A stretch of 64,000 bases of DNA from the NCBI GenBank assembly GCA_015680685.1, contig MNCI01010116.1, positions 583,758 to 647,757 of the forward strand. Direction: 5' to 3'. A program made the position numbers and the translations under genes. Position 1 is the first letter of the stretch. The number at the start of each line of letters is the position of its first letter. The notes under the pieces were generated by a model. That model worked only from the letters and a program-made list of their open reading frames with translations, did no database searches and had not been told where the DNA came from. Origin of the DNA: Gnetum montanum. Lineage: Eukaryota > Streptophyta > Gnetopsida > Gnetales > Gnetaceae. Positions 1 to 10,657 of the stretch are shown in pieces.

Positions 1-420
1 CTGCTTCAGCCCATTTTGTTAGATAGTCAAAAGCAACAATGATATAAGCTTTTCCATTGGACATCAGTGTAATGGGCCCCATAAAATCTATTCCCCAAAT
101 GTCGAAGGGTTCCAAAGGTTGAATCCATTGTTGCAGACCCTCCAGTCTAGCAGTCATTCCTCCATCACATTGACAATGCTCACAGGATTGGACAAATTGA
201 TGGGCATCCAAAAATAGTGTTGGCCAGTAATATCCTACAAGCAGGATCTTAATAGCCATTCGTCTCCCTGCATAGTGACCCCCACAAGGGCCCTCATGAG
301 CATCTTGGAGAACTCTTAGTTGGTCCACATCAGGCACACACCATCAAACCAAGCCATCCAAATAGACTTTGTAAAGTTATCCATTGATCTCCATGAAGTA
401 CTTGGCTCTGTGAAGAAACT
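1..420 (-). pseudogene. Integrase fragment (zinc finger and start of catalytic core)
   Basis: Minus-strand translation of about 320-1 shows a histidine in HEGPCGGHYAGRR, a further H, then CEHCQCDGG, which together form the HHCC zinc-binding region of retroviral-type integrases. It continues into WGIDFMGP and FDYLTKWAEA, the first catalytic-core motif with its Asp. The rest of the core and the C-terminal domain lie beyond position 1. Integrase joins the cDNA to chromosomal DNA. The reading frame is locally good, but the polyprotein upstream is broken. Confidence 0.82.
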
Positions 421-490
421 GTTGTTTCTTCCTAAAGTCTAGCTCTTGTGGTGTTTGTTGGGAGAGGAGATAAGTAAAAATGCTAATATA

Positions 491-925
491 CTAATTCATT
501 CCCATGGGTTGGTTATTCACTACACCGACAAAGAGGGATTTGTCAGGAAAATGGTCGGATATGGCGTATTCATCCTCTTTGTTGTCCCAGTGCAACCGAG
601 ATAAGTGATCTGCAACTACGCTCTCAGTGCCCTTTTGATCTATCATCATTAGATCGAACTCCTGTAGGATTACCAGCCATCGTATAATACGAGGGCTAAC
701 CATTGGCTTGTTCATGAGGAACCTAATTGCACTATGATCCATATGAATGTACACTTTGTAGCCTAACACATAGTGCCTAAACTTGTCCAGTGCAAACACT
801 ATAGCCATTAATTCTTTTTCTGTAGTCGTGTAGTTAAGTTGTGCACTAGCGATACTCCTACTTGCATAGTCGATGTAGTAAGGATGTTTTTGGTCATCTA
901 ACTGTGTAAGTACAGCTCCTAACAC
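491..925 (-). pseudogene. RNase H domain of gypsy pol
   Basis: The 144-residue open stretch contains YASRSIASAQLNYTTTEKEL, the ALDKFRHYVLGYKVYIHMDHS segment and the VVADHLSRL end motif, all typical of Ty3/gypsy RNase H joined to RT. This domain removes the RNA strand of the RNA/DNA hybrid. The acidic DAS-type motif expected just before LGAVL is not in frame, so the domain is broken at its N-terminus. It lies between RT (1016-1800) and integrase (1-420), as expected. Confidence 0.85.
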
Positions 926-1015
926 ATAATTGGATGCGTCAGTTATTATATGGAATAGTCTAGACTAGTCAAGGGCTTTTAGAATGGGAGTTTCCACAAG
1001 CTTTTATTTTAAAGT

Positions 1016-1800
1016 TTAGAATGCTCGTTCACATTCCTTGGTCCATTCAAATGATGCATCCTTCTTTGTTAGTTCTACCAATGGTTTGGAAATCTTGGAG
1101 AAGTTCTCAATGAATCTCCGATAGTAGCCAGTGTGTCCAAGGAATGACCAAATGTCTTTGACAATTTTCGGTTGCTGGGTGATCCCTTGGATGACTCTAA
1201 CTTTATCTGAATCTACCTCTATTCCTGACTGTGAAATATTATACCTAAGTACTATGCCCTCTTGGACCATCAAATGGCTTTTCTATTAGTTGAGCCTTAA
1301 TTATGTCTCTACACATCATTTTAGCACTTGCTCTAATTAGTCTAGGGCTTGATCAAAGCTTGTCCCATAAGTAGAGAAGTTGTCCATCAAGACTTCCACT
1401 CCATTCCTTATCTGCTATTGGAATATGCTTAGAACTAAATGTTGAAATGTAGTGGGAGCATTGCACAAGCCAAATGGCATTTATTTATATGCAAATGTTC
1501 CCCAAGGACTGGTGAACGTTGTTTTGGCTTGATCTTCTGGTGCTATCCATATTTGGTTGTATCCACTATAAGCATCCAGAAAACTATAATAGCAATGTCC
1601 TACTATGGTGTCTAAGACTTGGTCAATGAATGGCAACAGAAAGTGATCCTTGAATGTTTCCATGTTCATTAGCCTAAAATCTATACACACCCTCCATTTT
1701 CCTCCCTTTTTAGGCATGATCACCAGAGGGCTAACCCATTAGCTATCAGTAATGGGATATATGAACCCAGCCTTAAGAAGTTGTTCTATCTCTTCTTTTA
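1016..1800 (-). pseudogene. Reverse transcriptase domain of gypsy pol, catalytic motif damaged
   Basis: Fragments in order: SPLVIMPKKGGKWRVCIDFR, the LLPFIDQVLD segment, YSFLDAYSGYNQI (first catalytic Asp), FTSPWGTFAY, MPFGLCNAPTTFQ, then VEVLMDNFSTYG, and after a break SFLGHTGYYRRFIENFSKI. The family usually has FMDDFSVYG at the active site; here the second Asp of the pair is Asn (MDN, codon near 1389), so the enzyme would be dead even without the stops at about 1480, 1430 and 1275. The frame changes near 1280. Confidence 0.87.
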
Positions 1801-2355
1801 CTATTTGTTTCAATTTTGGGTTGAATCACCTCTACATTTGTTTTCAAGGTTTCATGGAGGGGTCTGTGTAAATCCTATGCTAGCATATCCTAGGATCTAT
1901 TCTGGTTAACTCTGGGTATGACCAAGTAAAGACTTTTGACCATTTTTTTATCACTTCCAGCAATCTTTGTTTTTGTTTGGGAACAAGTCTTACATTGATG
2001 ATCACTAGTTTTCCATTTTCAAGGGTCATATAGACCAGTTGGAAATGGTTTCAAATCTAGGGGTTCTTGTTTAAATCTTTCAGGAATTTCCAACTTCCCC
2101 TAGTTGATGTTTTCTAGGCTATGGTTTGGAAGTTGGCAACGGACTAGCTTAAGTATGTCTATGCTTCTAATGTAATCACTAGTTATTCCCTCAGTTAATT
2201 GCATGCATGTTATTGAGTTGCTCTCTTAATCAGCCATTAGCCACTGGGTGTCCTCTTATCATCTAGCTGCTACATACAGGAACCTTTGTATATTAATTTC
2301 TTATACACACTAATTGCATGTAGGCAATGCTAAACTTTCTCATAACCCATTATTT

Positions 2356-2895
2356 CTACATGCAATGGCACCCTATGTCACTGTATGCGATGCATGGAAC
2401 TTTCTTCTTCTTGATCTTTCCAAAAGTGTTCTTCTTGGATATTTCCAGGGAAAGATCATGAATTCCTAGGCATGCATCTATAGTACTTAGCCATGCTCTT
2501 TCCATTATTATTGGAAAGTCCCCCTTACTGTTATTTACTTGTATCACTAGGAAATTAGCTGGATAAGACCACTCACATACAGTGGTAAAGATGTCCTCCA
2601 CCAATCCCAAGGGAATAGTGATGGACTGGTTGGCCAAATCTAGTCGAATGTTACTCTTCCTTAATGGAGGCAGGTTCTAGGCTTTGAGGATCTCTTGTGA
2701 TATTAGGTTGACTCTGGAACCTGAGTCTAGAAGAGCTTTACATGGTTCATTCCCAATGACTTGGAGATAGATTAGAGGACTTCCGGGATCAGAGAATTTC
2801 TTGGGAAGGTGGCCCATCTTAATCCAGTCAGTAACGACATGTGTTAACATAACCATGTGCGTTAAGCTTGATGTTTGGGTTAAAGGAGGTCCCAA
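2356..2895 (-). pseudogene. Retropepsin-like aspartic protease region
   Basis: The motif KALLDSGSRVNLIS at about 2730-2700 is the catalytic Asp-Ser-Gly of plant Ty3/gypsy protease. The second half (2637-2356) gives the SITIPLGLVEDI and VNNSKGDFPIIMERAWLSTI segments, typical of the downstream part of the fold. A frame break lies between the halves near 2640-2676. The matching region of E5 at 42691-43129 is clearly homologous. Confidence 0.8.
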
Positions 2896-2937
2896 AACCT
2901 TATTTGGTGTGGAGGTGTTTAGATGTTCAATAGCTTG

Positions 2938-5385
2938 TCATGGTGAGGGCTTAGTTGAATTGTTGGTTCTAAAGAAAAATATTTTTGACATAAGATTATT
3001 AGAACCAGTTGTGGGTTGAGGATTCAAAGTCCTCATGACATTGGGTTGTTGTGGTTGAGTGGGGAATACCCCTTGCATTGTTGGAGTGGGTGGTAGTGGA
3101 GCTATCGGTGTAAGAGTTGCAGATGGATTTGGAGGATGGTATGCGTGTGGTGTGTCTCTCCTAGGAGAAGGAGTCCTATAATACTCCCAAGCTTGGTAGT
3201 GATGTTGTGGAGTCATGTGACTGATATAGTCACTTGGAGAGATTGGCTGTTACACATAATAGCCATATGGATCTGGTTGCTGGTAAGGGTATTGTTGCCT
3301 TGGTGGTGGAATCCCCCATGACTGTGGGTATTGCCACTATTGGTGTTGCTCGATAGGTTGTGATGGAGTTCCACTTGGATAATACGTTAGCAGTTGGTGG
3401 AATTGCCCTGGGTTACCTTGGGGATAAGGTAACCTTCAGGGTGCTTGATGTTTGTTAAGTTGTGGGTTAAGTACGTACACCCCAAACTCTTGTAGATGCG
3501 AGATTACTGGGTAACATCCCTTAGGATGGTCATACTGGAATATCTCACATCCATCGTCTTTTTCTGTATCAAAATCCACAATCGCTTCGATGATAGCCAT
3601 TTTACCCTTACCTTTGTTATGTGCATGGTCCAAATCCCTCTTTTTCTTTTTATCATAGTCACTACTTCGCCCCTTAGACTCCTCTATGATTTTGAGAACA
3701 GTTTCTAATCTACTATCTAAGGAGTTCCACATTTGATCTACCTTGGCTGACACTTCTGTTGTTAGTTTTTAGAGCAGAAAGGTTTTCCAATTCACCAACT
3801 CTTCAAGTGGTAACTCTTCCTCCTCCTCACAGAATCTCACTCCCCTTTTTCGGAGGGAAGGATTGTAGTTGTACTCTTCCACACATTCTCTCTTACTTAG
3901 CTCTCCTTCTTCCTTAGCTACTTGCTCCAGCAATCTATAGATCTGATGGGACCTAAGCTTTGATAATCTCCCTTGGGCATATGTTCCAAGGGTTCTCCTA
4001 GATTCATGCCTAAGTCCATCTATGAGATGGTGTAGTTGGTCTTGCTACGAGTAACCATGGCCCATGCAATAATGTCATAGTGCATAGTATCAGCCCATGG
4101 CAGCATCCAAGGGTTCATGAGTTCCTTGCTTCCATCCTTGGATTTGCTTTCATAGGTGGGACACCTGGGAGTATGTTTGATACTTATTGTTAAACAGTTC
4201 TAGCATCGTACTCCACCTTCAAATGGATTTCGGTTCTATGGACCTGTACCAGCTTTCCGCTTCTTTTACCAGTGTCCTTCAAAATAGCTTTAGCTTTTGC
4301 CACTTGTTCTCAATGTTCTGCAAGGCACATGCATCATGAAATGCCTGTAAGTGGATCTAAGGATCAGCATTGTATCCCCTCTCAAATTGTGGGATATTAT
4401 TCATGTCTAGTCTCTTGATCCTGCTATCTTTTTGGTGTCTTGTGGGTATTCTAATGGCCTTCATGATGTCTAACATGCTTCAAGTTGCAAGTAGGGGTTC
4501 TTCATGGTCATTTCTCTCATACCTTTTGTGATGTCTACGCGGTTTCCTACTTTCCCTTCTTCCATACCATGATTCTCTAGAGTGCCCTCATCCTTACTCT
4601 CGACTCTCTCATCGAGGTTTCTCACTTTTCTTACCCTTATCCTCACGGTTAGGTTCCTTATGATTGTGTTCTGATGTTGAAGGACAGGGTGAATGTGATG
4701 ATGAAGGTGAAGAAGGAGAACCATCACCATGACGATGTTTCCTACCTTCTCTTCGATGGTCTTGATCCCAATCGTGATGACGATTAGAATGCCCACCCTT
4801 ATCTTGTGTTTGTGTTCTCTCGTTGAACACTTGGTGTTCGTGGGGATCAGAACCAAGGTTGTGAATTGTGGAGTGAAGGTTCTAATACAACACCTCCTCA
4901 CTATCGTTAAGAGGGGGAACATCATTTTGTGGAGAACTTATTGAAATAGGTTCATCACCGTCAATTTTGCTTAAGACGGGTGGAGTGTTATGGGGTCCTT
5001 TGCCCTTCAACGATGTATGGTAACTCTACTGCCGCAAGTCTCATTGATGTTGCGCTTATGTGAGATGGTAGTCCCTTGTGTTGTAATCACATACAACGTA
5101 CTCTGCGTATAACTGTGACATGCTGATTCGTGCAAGGGCACAAAGGAGCATGATGGGGCTTGCTCTGTCTAAGGGCAACACTATGTTACCCTCCAAGTCT
5201 ATCCAACACATTTATTTGTCTTGATGGAGAATAAAGGTAAAGTCAAGTATATACTCATCATGATGAATATATACCACACAGAATTGTTGAGGTACTGGCG
5301 GATTTTGGTTATGTGTGTTGTGCCATCAACTGTCTCTTGTGTTGTTCCTAGGTGATGAAGTGCTTTTGTGCGAAGAAGAAGCCAT
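2938..5385 (-). pseudogene. gag of E1, interrupted
   Basis: A likely start is the minus-strand ATG at 5385 (MASSSHKS), which aligns with the gag start of E5 at 40321 (MSSSHKS). Recognisable blocks, all matched in E5, are YAEYVV near 5110, a His/Ser-rich segment HRHGDGSPSSPSSSHSP at about 4740-4690, a helical KVDQMWNSLDSRLETVLKII stretch with CEIFQYDHPKG at 3753-3436, and a proline-rich tail at 3216-2938. Several stops and frame changes separate the blocks. Gag would form the cytoplasmic particle. Open frames on the other strand in this area are shadows. Confidence 0.75.
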
Positions 5386-5511
5386 TTTTGTCTTGTTTGG
5401 TGTGTTGTTTACCATTATCTTATTTTTCTTTTGATCAACCCTAAGGGTTCATTTTAGCTCCCAACGATACAGATGATTTCCTATGTTCTACGTAGTGCAC
5501 AAAAAACTAAG

Positions 5512-5529
5512 TCCCCGGCAACGGTGCCA
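5512..5529 (-). promoter_or_regulatory. Primer binding site (tRNA-Asp type) of E1
   Basis: The minus strand reads TGGCACCGTTGCCGGGGA one base after the LTR end. The Athila-type PBS complementary to tRNA-Asp is the same with one change (GCGCC to GCACC). It fixes E1 orientation and LTR end. Confidence 0.88.
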
Positions 5530-5530
5530 A

Positions 5531-6340
5531 TGATGACTGGCAAGGTACCCCTACACTCAACCATACGAATACAAGCGTTTCACGCATGATCCGGTCGAAC
5601 TCCAAGGACTAAGTGCTTACGTGCCCAAATGGAACACTTAAGGTTAATCAATCACTCTCTTCCTAGACTTAGTTGTATTGTCACGATTGTATGGTTAAGT
5701 AAGTTTGAGGTGTATGATTTTTATGACTTTTATCTTTTTAATGACTATGCTAATAAGGGAAAGGTGAAGAGACTAAATTACTAACTTTCATTAACTATTC
5801 ATTAACTAAGTTCTAATTATCCTAGCACCAATATCCATTCCCACTTGCCACACACACCCTGAACCAGTGCAACACTACTAGGATTACCAAACGCTACTCG
5901 TTACTGGGTTACCAATCATTACACACATGCTCGAAGCGATCATACTGAATGCACTTAACTAGGAGAGTCAAGGGTTGAGAGAGATTAATTATCTAAGAAA
6001 GCATTTAAAAATTTCACAGTAATTAAATCCTATTTATCTTAGTCCACATGTTGCAAGGTTTATTAGAAAGTTTGTCTTTATTGCCATACACAAATGTGTG
6101 CTCAGGTACAATTTGCTCAAATAAAGATCCATTCACTTTGAGACTCCTACTATGGGCACATGGAAATTATTCTAACTCTGGAATGGTAAAACTTCTATAG
6201 TTTGGCTACAAGTATAGATCTAGATGAGTGATAAGGGAAAGCTGCTTATTATTTATAGACATGATGGTAGGCTGTGATATCGTGTACGCGATATCGCAGG
6301 GGCAGACGCGATATCGTGGCTACGATATCGCGTACCATCA
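5531..6340 (-). repeat. 5' LTR of E1
   Basis: On the plus strand it runs from TGATGACTGG to TACCATCA, so in element orientation it starts TGATGG and ends TCATCA. The start holds four GATATC palindromes (about 6273-6334) followed by a TATAAATA box (rc of 6250-6257), the same promoter layout as E3, E4 and E5. It then carries the shared R/U5 motif set with TTGGTAA repeats and ends with the GAGTGTAGGGGTACC block found in all LTRs here. Confidence 0.88.
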
Positions 6341-8380
6341 ATTCCCAATCAACCTTCCACAAGTAATCTATCTTGAGATAGAGAAGCACTTCAAGGACAA
6401 CGAATGTGGAAGAAAAAAATTTTCCTTTTTGTAACTCATTAGAAAAGTGTGCAAGAGGGAAGGCATAACCTACTCCATGAATGATGCAGTCTAACATGCT
6501 CCAACTAGTTCTTAGGTAGAGATGATGAAGGACAAAGTGGCTACAAAAGTGATCCAAGAAGAGGAGTAGCAACCACCACCTCCACCACCCACTCATGAGA
6601 CAACACTAGAGTCTTGTGCTACCCTTGAGTGCATGTGCAAACTCTGAGACCAACTCTTGCAATAGCAATAGTAGCAAGTAGGAATAAGTGGTGGTGACCC
6701 ATTTATTTACCGACCAGCCATGAGCCACCTCAATGAGGTGGTCTAAACCTTAAGCTAGATGGAGGGTGGGACATCAATTTTCTAAGCCCAATGAATGTAG
6801 GTGCTCGCAAGGTCAAATCCAACTGCTTGAGAAGTAACAATGTCCCTCTCACAATAGTAGAAATTCTTGGACATCTCTAAAAATGTCCCTACCTTTTTGA
6901 TGCATTTGGAGGAGGGTGTGGAAACAATTGTTCTAGTGATGCAACACCATGGGTAGGAGATGGTGGTCAAAGTGGTTGCTAACAAAGTGTATGAAGCACT
7001 CAATGTGCCTATGGCATTTGTACCAGATATTTTTATACTTAGAGATGTGTAGAAGTTTGTAAGAACTATTAGCAGCAAAATGATTGTAGCCTAGCATGAG
7101 GAATTGTTGGACCAACTTATGGGAATGGGAAAAATAGTTCTAAATATCTTTGACCTTCTAGATACCATCACTACAACCCAATTGAGGTCGCTTGAGGCAA
7201 GGGGCAAATGCATCATCATGGAGGAACAACTTGAAATAGCCAGAGCAGAAAACCAATGTTTGGCTACAAAAGTTGCCAAACTAAGAGCCTGCCTCACTGA
7301 TCCTAGGTTGCTTAGCCAAGCAATAGCATGAGATGAAGCTTTACAATAGCTTTAGAAGAAACTCAAAGAAGTTGAGAACACTAAGGAGTTAAAAATATTC
7401 AACTAGTCCTTAGCCAATGCCACAATGTACAACATCCAAAAGGACTTGGTCTAGACTTGCCAAGAGAATAAAGCCATGATCACAAAAAATCATCAAATGT
7501 TGATGCATAGAAGCAGTAGATGTCAGAATTTATCCATCAATAGAAAGAGTGGCTAGCTAGAGTGAACACTGAACTAAGGAGATTGGTAGCAGAGAATAGA
7601 AACCTCTTAATGGAGGAATTTCATGCCTTGTGCTAGAAATCTCCAATAGAAATTGAAGCCTTGAGAAATTAGGTCCTTAAGTTTGAAAGGGTGAAAAATC
7701 ATTAAAAGGACTAAGTAGGATTGCTGAAAGAAATTAATAAGAATTACATCCAATTGGTAAAGGTAAAAGTAAATAAGGCCCTCTAGCAGCTCCAACAAGG
7801 AGGTGATGTCTGACAGCCTATCTTTGATGGGATGAATGCATACAACAAGGCTAAAATTTGCATGAAGGAGCTATAGATTGAGGAAATTATAGAATAAATG
7901 AAGTTTGCCAACCTCTGATATGCAAACCTAGCGATGCTGGTTATCAATAGGGCATGGTTAGGGTTGGAGAAGTAGATGGCTAGCTTGTACTTGTTGTATG
8001 AGGTAGAGTTCAAGCACCATAAAGAGACCAAGCAAAAGCTTGAGGTTGTAAATGTGAAACTCAAGGTTCTCAAGGAAAACTTCACTCATCAAAGATTAAC
8101 TGCTAAGAACTTGCCCAAGAGAATGAATGACTACCATGAGTTGTGAAGTGCACTCAGGGCATTCAACATTGAACGCAAATAGTTTGCTACCTAGTTTTTC
8201 AATGTGAAGGATTTATTTCATATAATGCCTTTTTCATGGGATATTCCCATTTTGACCCACATTGGTGATGCAGTGTGGACTGTGAATGATCTCTAGAGTA
8301 AGGAGGAGAAGATGAACACATTTTTGGACACCGTCTATCTTTCTCCAAAAGTTGCAATGGTAGCAGTACAACCAAAATAA
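6341..8380 (+). pseudogene. ORFX (coiled-coil protein) of E2, degraded
   Basis: The first codons read INLPQVIYLEIEKHFKD, which aligns with the ANLPYLYLMEILRWFKE segment of ORFX in E3 (about 15090-15140). A long helical part follows with MEEQLEIARAENQCLATKV at 7218, matching the coiled-coil half of the sister copies, and a C-terminal FHIMPFSWDIP corresponding to MFPQLPCPWEVP in E3. At least ten in-frame stops are present. Function is unknown; the N-terminal part resembles the putative plant transposon protein domain described for some Athila/Tat elements, by memory of its pattern only. Confidence 0.6.
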
Positions 8381-8689
8381 TTTCCTGAACTACCGTGTGT
8401 ACTCAAAGTAAGAGAAAGTACTCTAGAACCTTAGGAGCCTCCACTACTTTGGATTGTTTAATTTTCTTCATCCTCTTCTAGCCATCTAAGGAGTTTTGAT
8501 TGTCATTTTTGTCTTGGTGTTCAATTTTATTTTCAAGAACACCAATTTTTGTAATGATTAAAAATCTATACACTTCGACACTCAATTTTGTTGTGTTTGT
8601 TTTGTGTATCTATAGTTAGTTAATAATCCCATACCTTTCTAGATTTTGTAAAGAACTCAAGGATGAGTTTTCATTTAGTTGCAAGGATA

Positions 8690-9556
8690 TGATGAGTCAT
8701 GATTGTTGGTTCACATTGACAACATCCTATCGACGTGACCCTATCAATAGGATCTTGTTGATGTGATCTCATCAACATGGGGTTTGCCACATTGATGTGT
8801 ACCCATTGACGTGGCTCCCTATTTTTGCCTATTATGCCTGCCCACCACATTTATGGAAATATTTTAGTAATTGTAGCAAAGCTCTTATAGTTTTACCTTT
8901 TAGTAGTTAGAATATTTTTTGAGTGCCCACAATAGGAGTCAAAGAAGTGTACAAATCTTTATTCGAGCACTGATGTACCTGAGCACTTCAGTGTGGATAG
9001 AAATAAGGATGAGATTTTATGATTAAATCTTGTAGCACTTGGAATAGATTAATCATTTTCTTATGCATTTAATATTCATGAAATTTACTTTAATGTTTCT
9101 AAGTAATTAATTAATATCGATTAAATAACAAACATAATTATGACCACTTCAAGCATCTATTTAACACTTCGTAATCCTAGTTGCGCTTAGCACTTGGTAA
9201 CCCAATGGTGCTATAACATGTTTAGAATGTGTACAAAAAGTGGGAACGTATGCTTATGTTAGAATTAGTTAAAATTTAGCTAAGTATTAGATTAATTAAG
9301 CATTTAATTACTTTATTCTTGTTCTTAGATGACTTAAACCATAAAATATAAAATGATAAAAATCATATGCCTTAGTGATACTTAACTATACACTTGCACT
9401 TCACAAGTGGAATTGGAAAGACAATGATTGCAATGGTTAGATTCACTTCCTAGAACCAATGTGCTTAGAAACCTAAAGTCTGCAAAATTCAAGAGATTGC
9501 TTCGTGGACACTAGTGATTTGTATTGTTGGACATAAGGTATACTTGCTACTCATCA
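8690..9556 (+). repeat. 3' LTR of E2 (subtype A)
   Basis: It starts TGATGAGTCA after the polypurine-like GCAAGGATA and ends ACTTGCTACTCATCA, matching the GCCACTCATCA ends of other LTRs. Its first 140 bases lack GATATC palindromes and instead repeat CATTGACGTG/CATCAACATG-like words. The rest (TTTATTCGAGCA, GTACCTGAGCAC, CACTTGGTAACCCAATGG) is homologous to the other LTRs. Confidence 0.8.
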
Positions 9557-9724
9557 ATAAACTAAGGCATTCTATCCTTACAATAATGAATATATCATTT
9601 ACCCTTCAAAGACTATCTTAATGTTTGATTTTCTCTCCAACTATTCAGCTGTGCTCACTGCTAGTGATGCTAGCCTCATTATACTATTTCTAATAATGGC
9701 AAAGCATACAATGATTATGACTAC
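9557..9724. other. Short spacer between E2 and E3
   Basis: About 170 bases of AT-rich sequence with no recognisable feature. The last five bases before E3 are ACTAC, the candidate left target duplication; the right-hand match cannot be seen because the far end of E3 is disrupted. Confidence 0.5.
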
Positions 9725-10518
9725 TAATGGGATGCAATATCGCATGGGCCACGATATCACGTACGCGATATCGCAGTCCACTGCAATGTCTATAAATAAG
9801 AAGCAACTCTCCCTTGTTTCATAACATAGAGTAGATTGTAGCTAAACACTGGCAGTTTGATCCCTCCAGAGATAGATTATTTTCCTGTGTCTACCCACAG
9901 TGTGGTGAATGTAATTGTATGGCATCCTTTATTCGAGTGTGATGTACTTGGACACACAGATGACTGAAAATAAAGATCGAGATTACTTCATAATTGTAGC
10001 ATTCACTTTGTCTATTTATTTAATTAATTATTATTTATTTCTTTCCTAATTAGTTTCTCTCACCCTTAAACTCACGTTAGAATGTGGAATGAGTACGACG
10101 TGATTACGAGCATTTAAGTGTGACTACTTGGTAACCCAGTAGCATACCTAGGATCAGCACTTGGTAATCCCAGTGGTAGTTGTGCATGAAGTCCAAGATG
10201 TGTATGGATAATCAAGGAACGGCTGCTCATCACACTTAGGCTAGATTAGATTTTCTTACCCTTTCTCCTAGACTAATTAATTACTACTTTTCATTGCCTT
10301 CAAGAGTAGCATTAGATTAGGAACACATCATACACCTCACCCTAGACTAAATCATACGTGACAAATATAATACTAGTCCAGGTGGGAAGACAACAAACTA
10401 CGACCTAAGGTTAACGATCTAGATGCCACAACTAGTCCATCTATGGAGTTTGACCAGATCACACGTGAGAACGCTCGTATTCATATGGTTGAGTGTAGGG
10501 GTACCTTGCCACTCATCA
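9725..10518 (+). repeat. 5' LTR of E3
   Basis: It starts TAATGGGATG, where the 3' LTR has TGATGGGATG, and ends CTTGCCACTCATCA directly before the PBS. GATATC palindromes occupy about 9731-9775 and TATAAATA lies at 9791-9798. The R region has TTTATTCGAGTG, and U5 has the doubled CTTGGTAACCCAGTAG/CTTGGTAATCCCAGTGG motif. Confidence 0.9.
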
Positions 10519-10519
10519 T

Positions 10520-10537
10520 TGGCACCGTTGCCAGGGA
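10520..10537 (+). promoter_or_regulatory. Primer binding site (tRNA-Asp type) of E3
   Basis: TGGCACCGTTGCCAGGGA lies one base after the LTR. It differs from the usual Athila-type PBS at two positions. Confidence 0.88.
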
Positions 10538-10657
10538 CGATGCTAGTTATTAGATTAGTTATATCATACAAGGTCACTATAAAGGAATTAACGATACATC
10601 TTTTAGAAAAAGTAATTATAAAAAGTCACATCTAAATTCACACACAACTTCACAACA

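Larger units (their letters stand above)
1..6340 (-). mobile_element. E1: autonomous-type Ty3/gypsy LTR retrotransposon (Athila/Tat-like), decayed, 3' end outside window
   Basis: Read on the minus strand, the order is LTR (6340-5531), tRNA-Asp-type primer binding site, gag, aspartic protease, RT, RNase H and the start of integrase, which runs off the left edge. Integrase after RNase H is the Ty3/gypsy order. The PBS and gag style point to the Athila/Tat branch. Every domain carries stops or frameshifts, so no intact polyprotein is encoded. The element sits inside E2: its LTR ends at 6340 and E2 coding sequence resumes at 6341. The second LTR and the other target duplication lie left of the window. 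It is the only copy here with pol, so its relatives are candidates to have mobilised E2-E5 in trans; that last point is inference. Confidence 0.9.
6341..9556 (+). mobile_element. E2: 3' half of an ORFX-carrying LTR retrotransposon, interrupted by E1
   Basis: Coding sequence homologous to ORFX of E3 and E4 starts exactly at the E1 boundary (6341) and runs to about 8380. It is followed by the common 3' untranslated stretch (AATAATCCCATACC, 8624), a purine-rich tract and an LTR starting TGATGAG at 8690. The 5' LTR and gag must lie left of E1, outside the window. E2 has more damage than E3 and E4, and its LTR has a different promoter section. Confidence 0.78.

Noticed and set aside
4470-4925. 151-codon minus-strand open frame overlapping the E1 gag
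   Set aside because: It is an alternative frame of the His/Ser-rich gag segment. The frame conserved with E5 is the one at 4609-4830.
1-6340. Endogenous pararetrovirus or infectious virus remnant
   Set aside because: Gene order gag-PR-RT-RNase H-IN between LTRs with a tRNA-Asp-type PBS is that of an ordinary plant Ty3/gypsy retrotransposon. No movement protein or envelope gene is seen.
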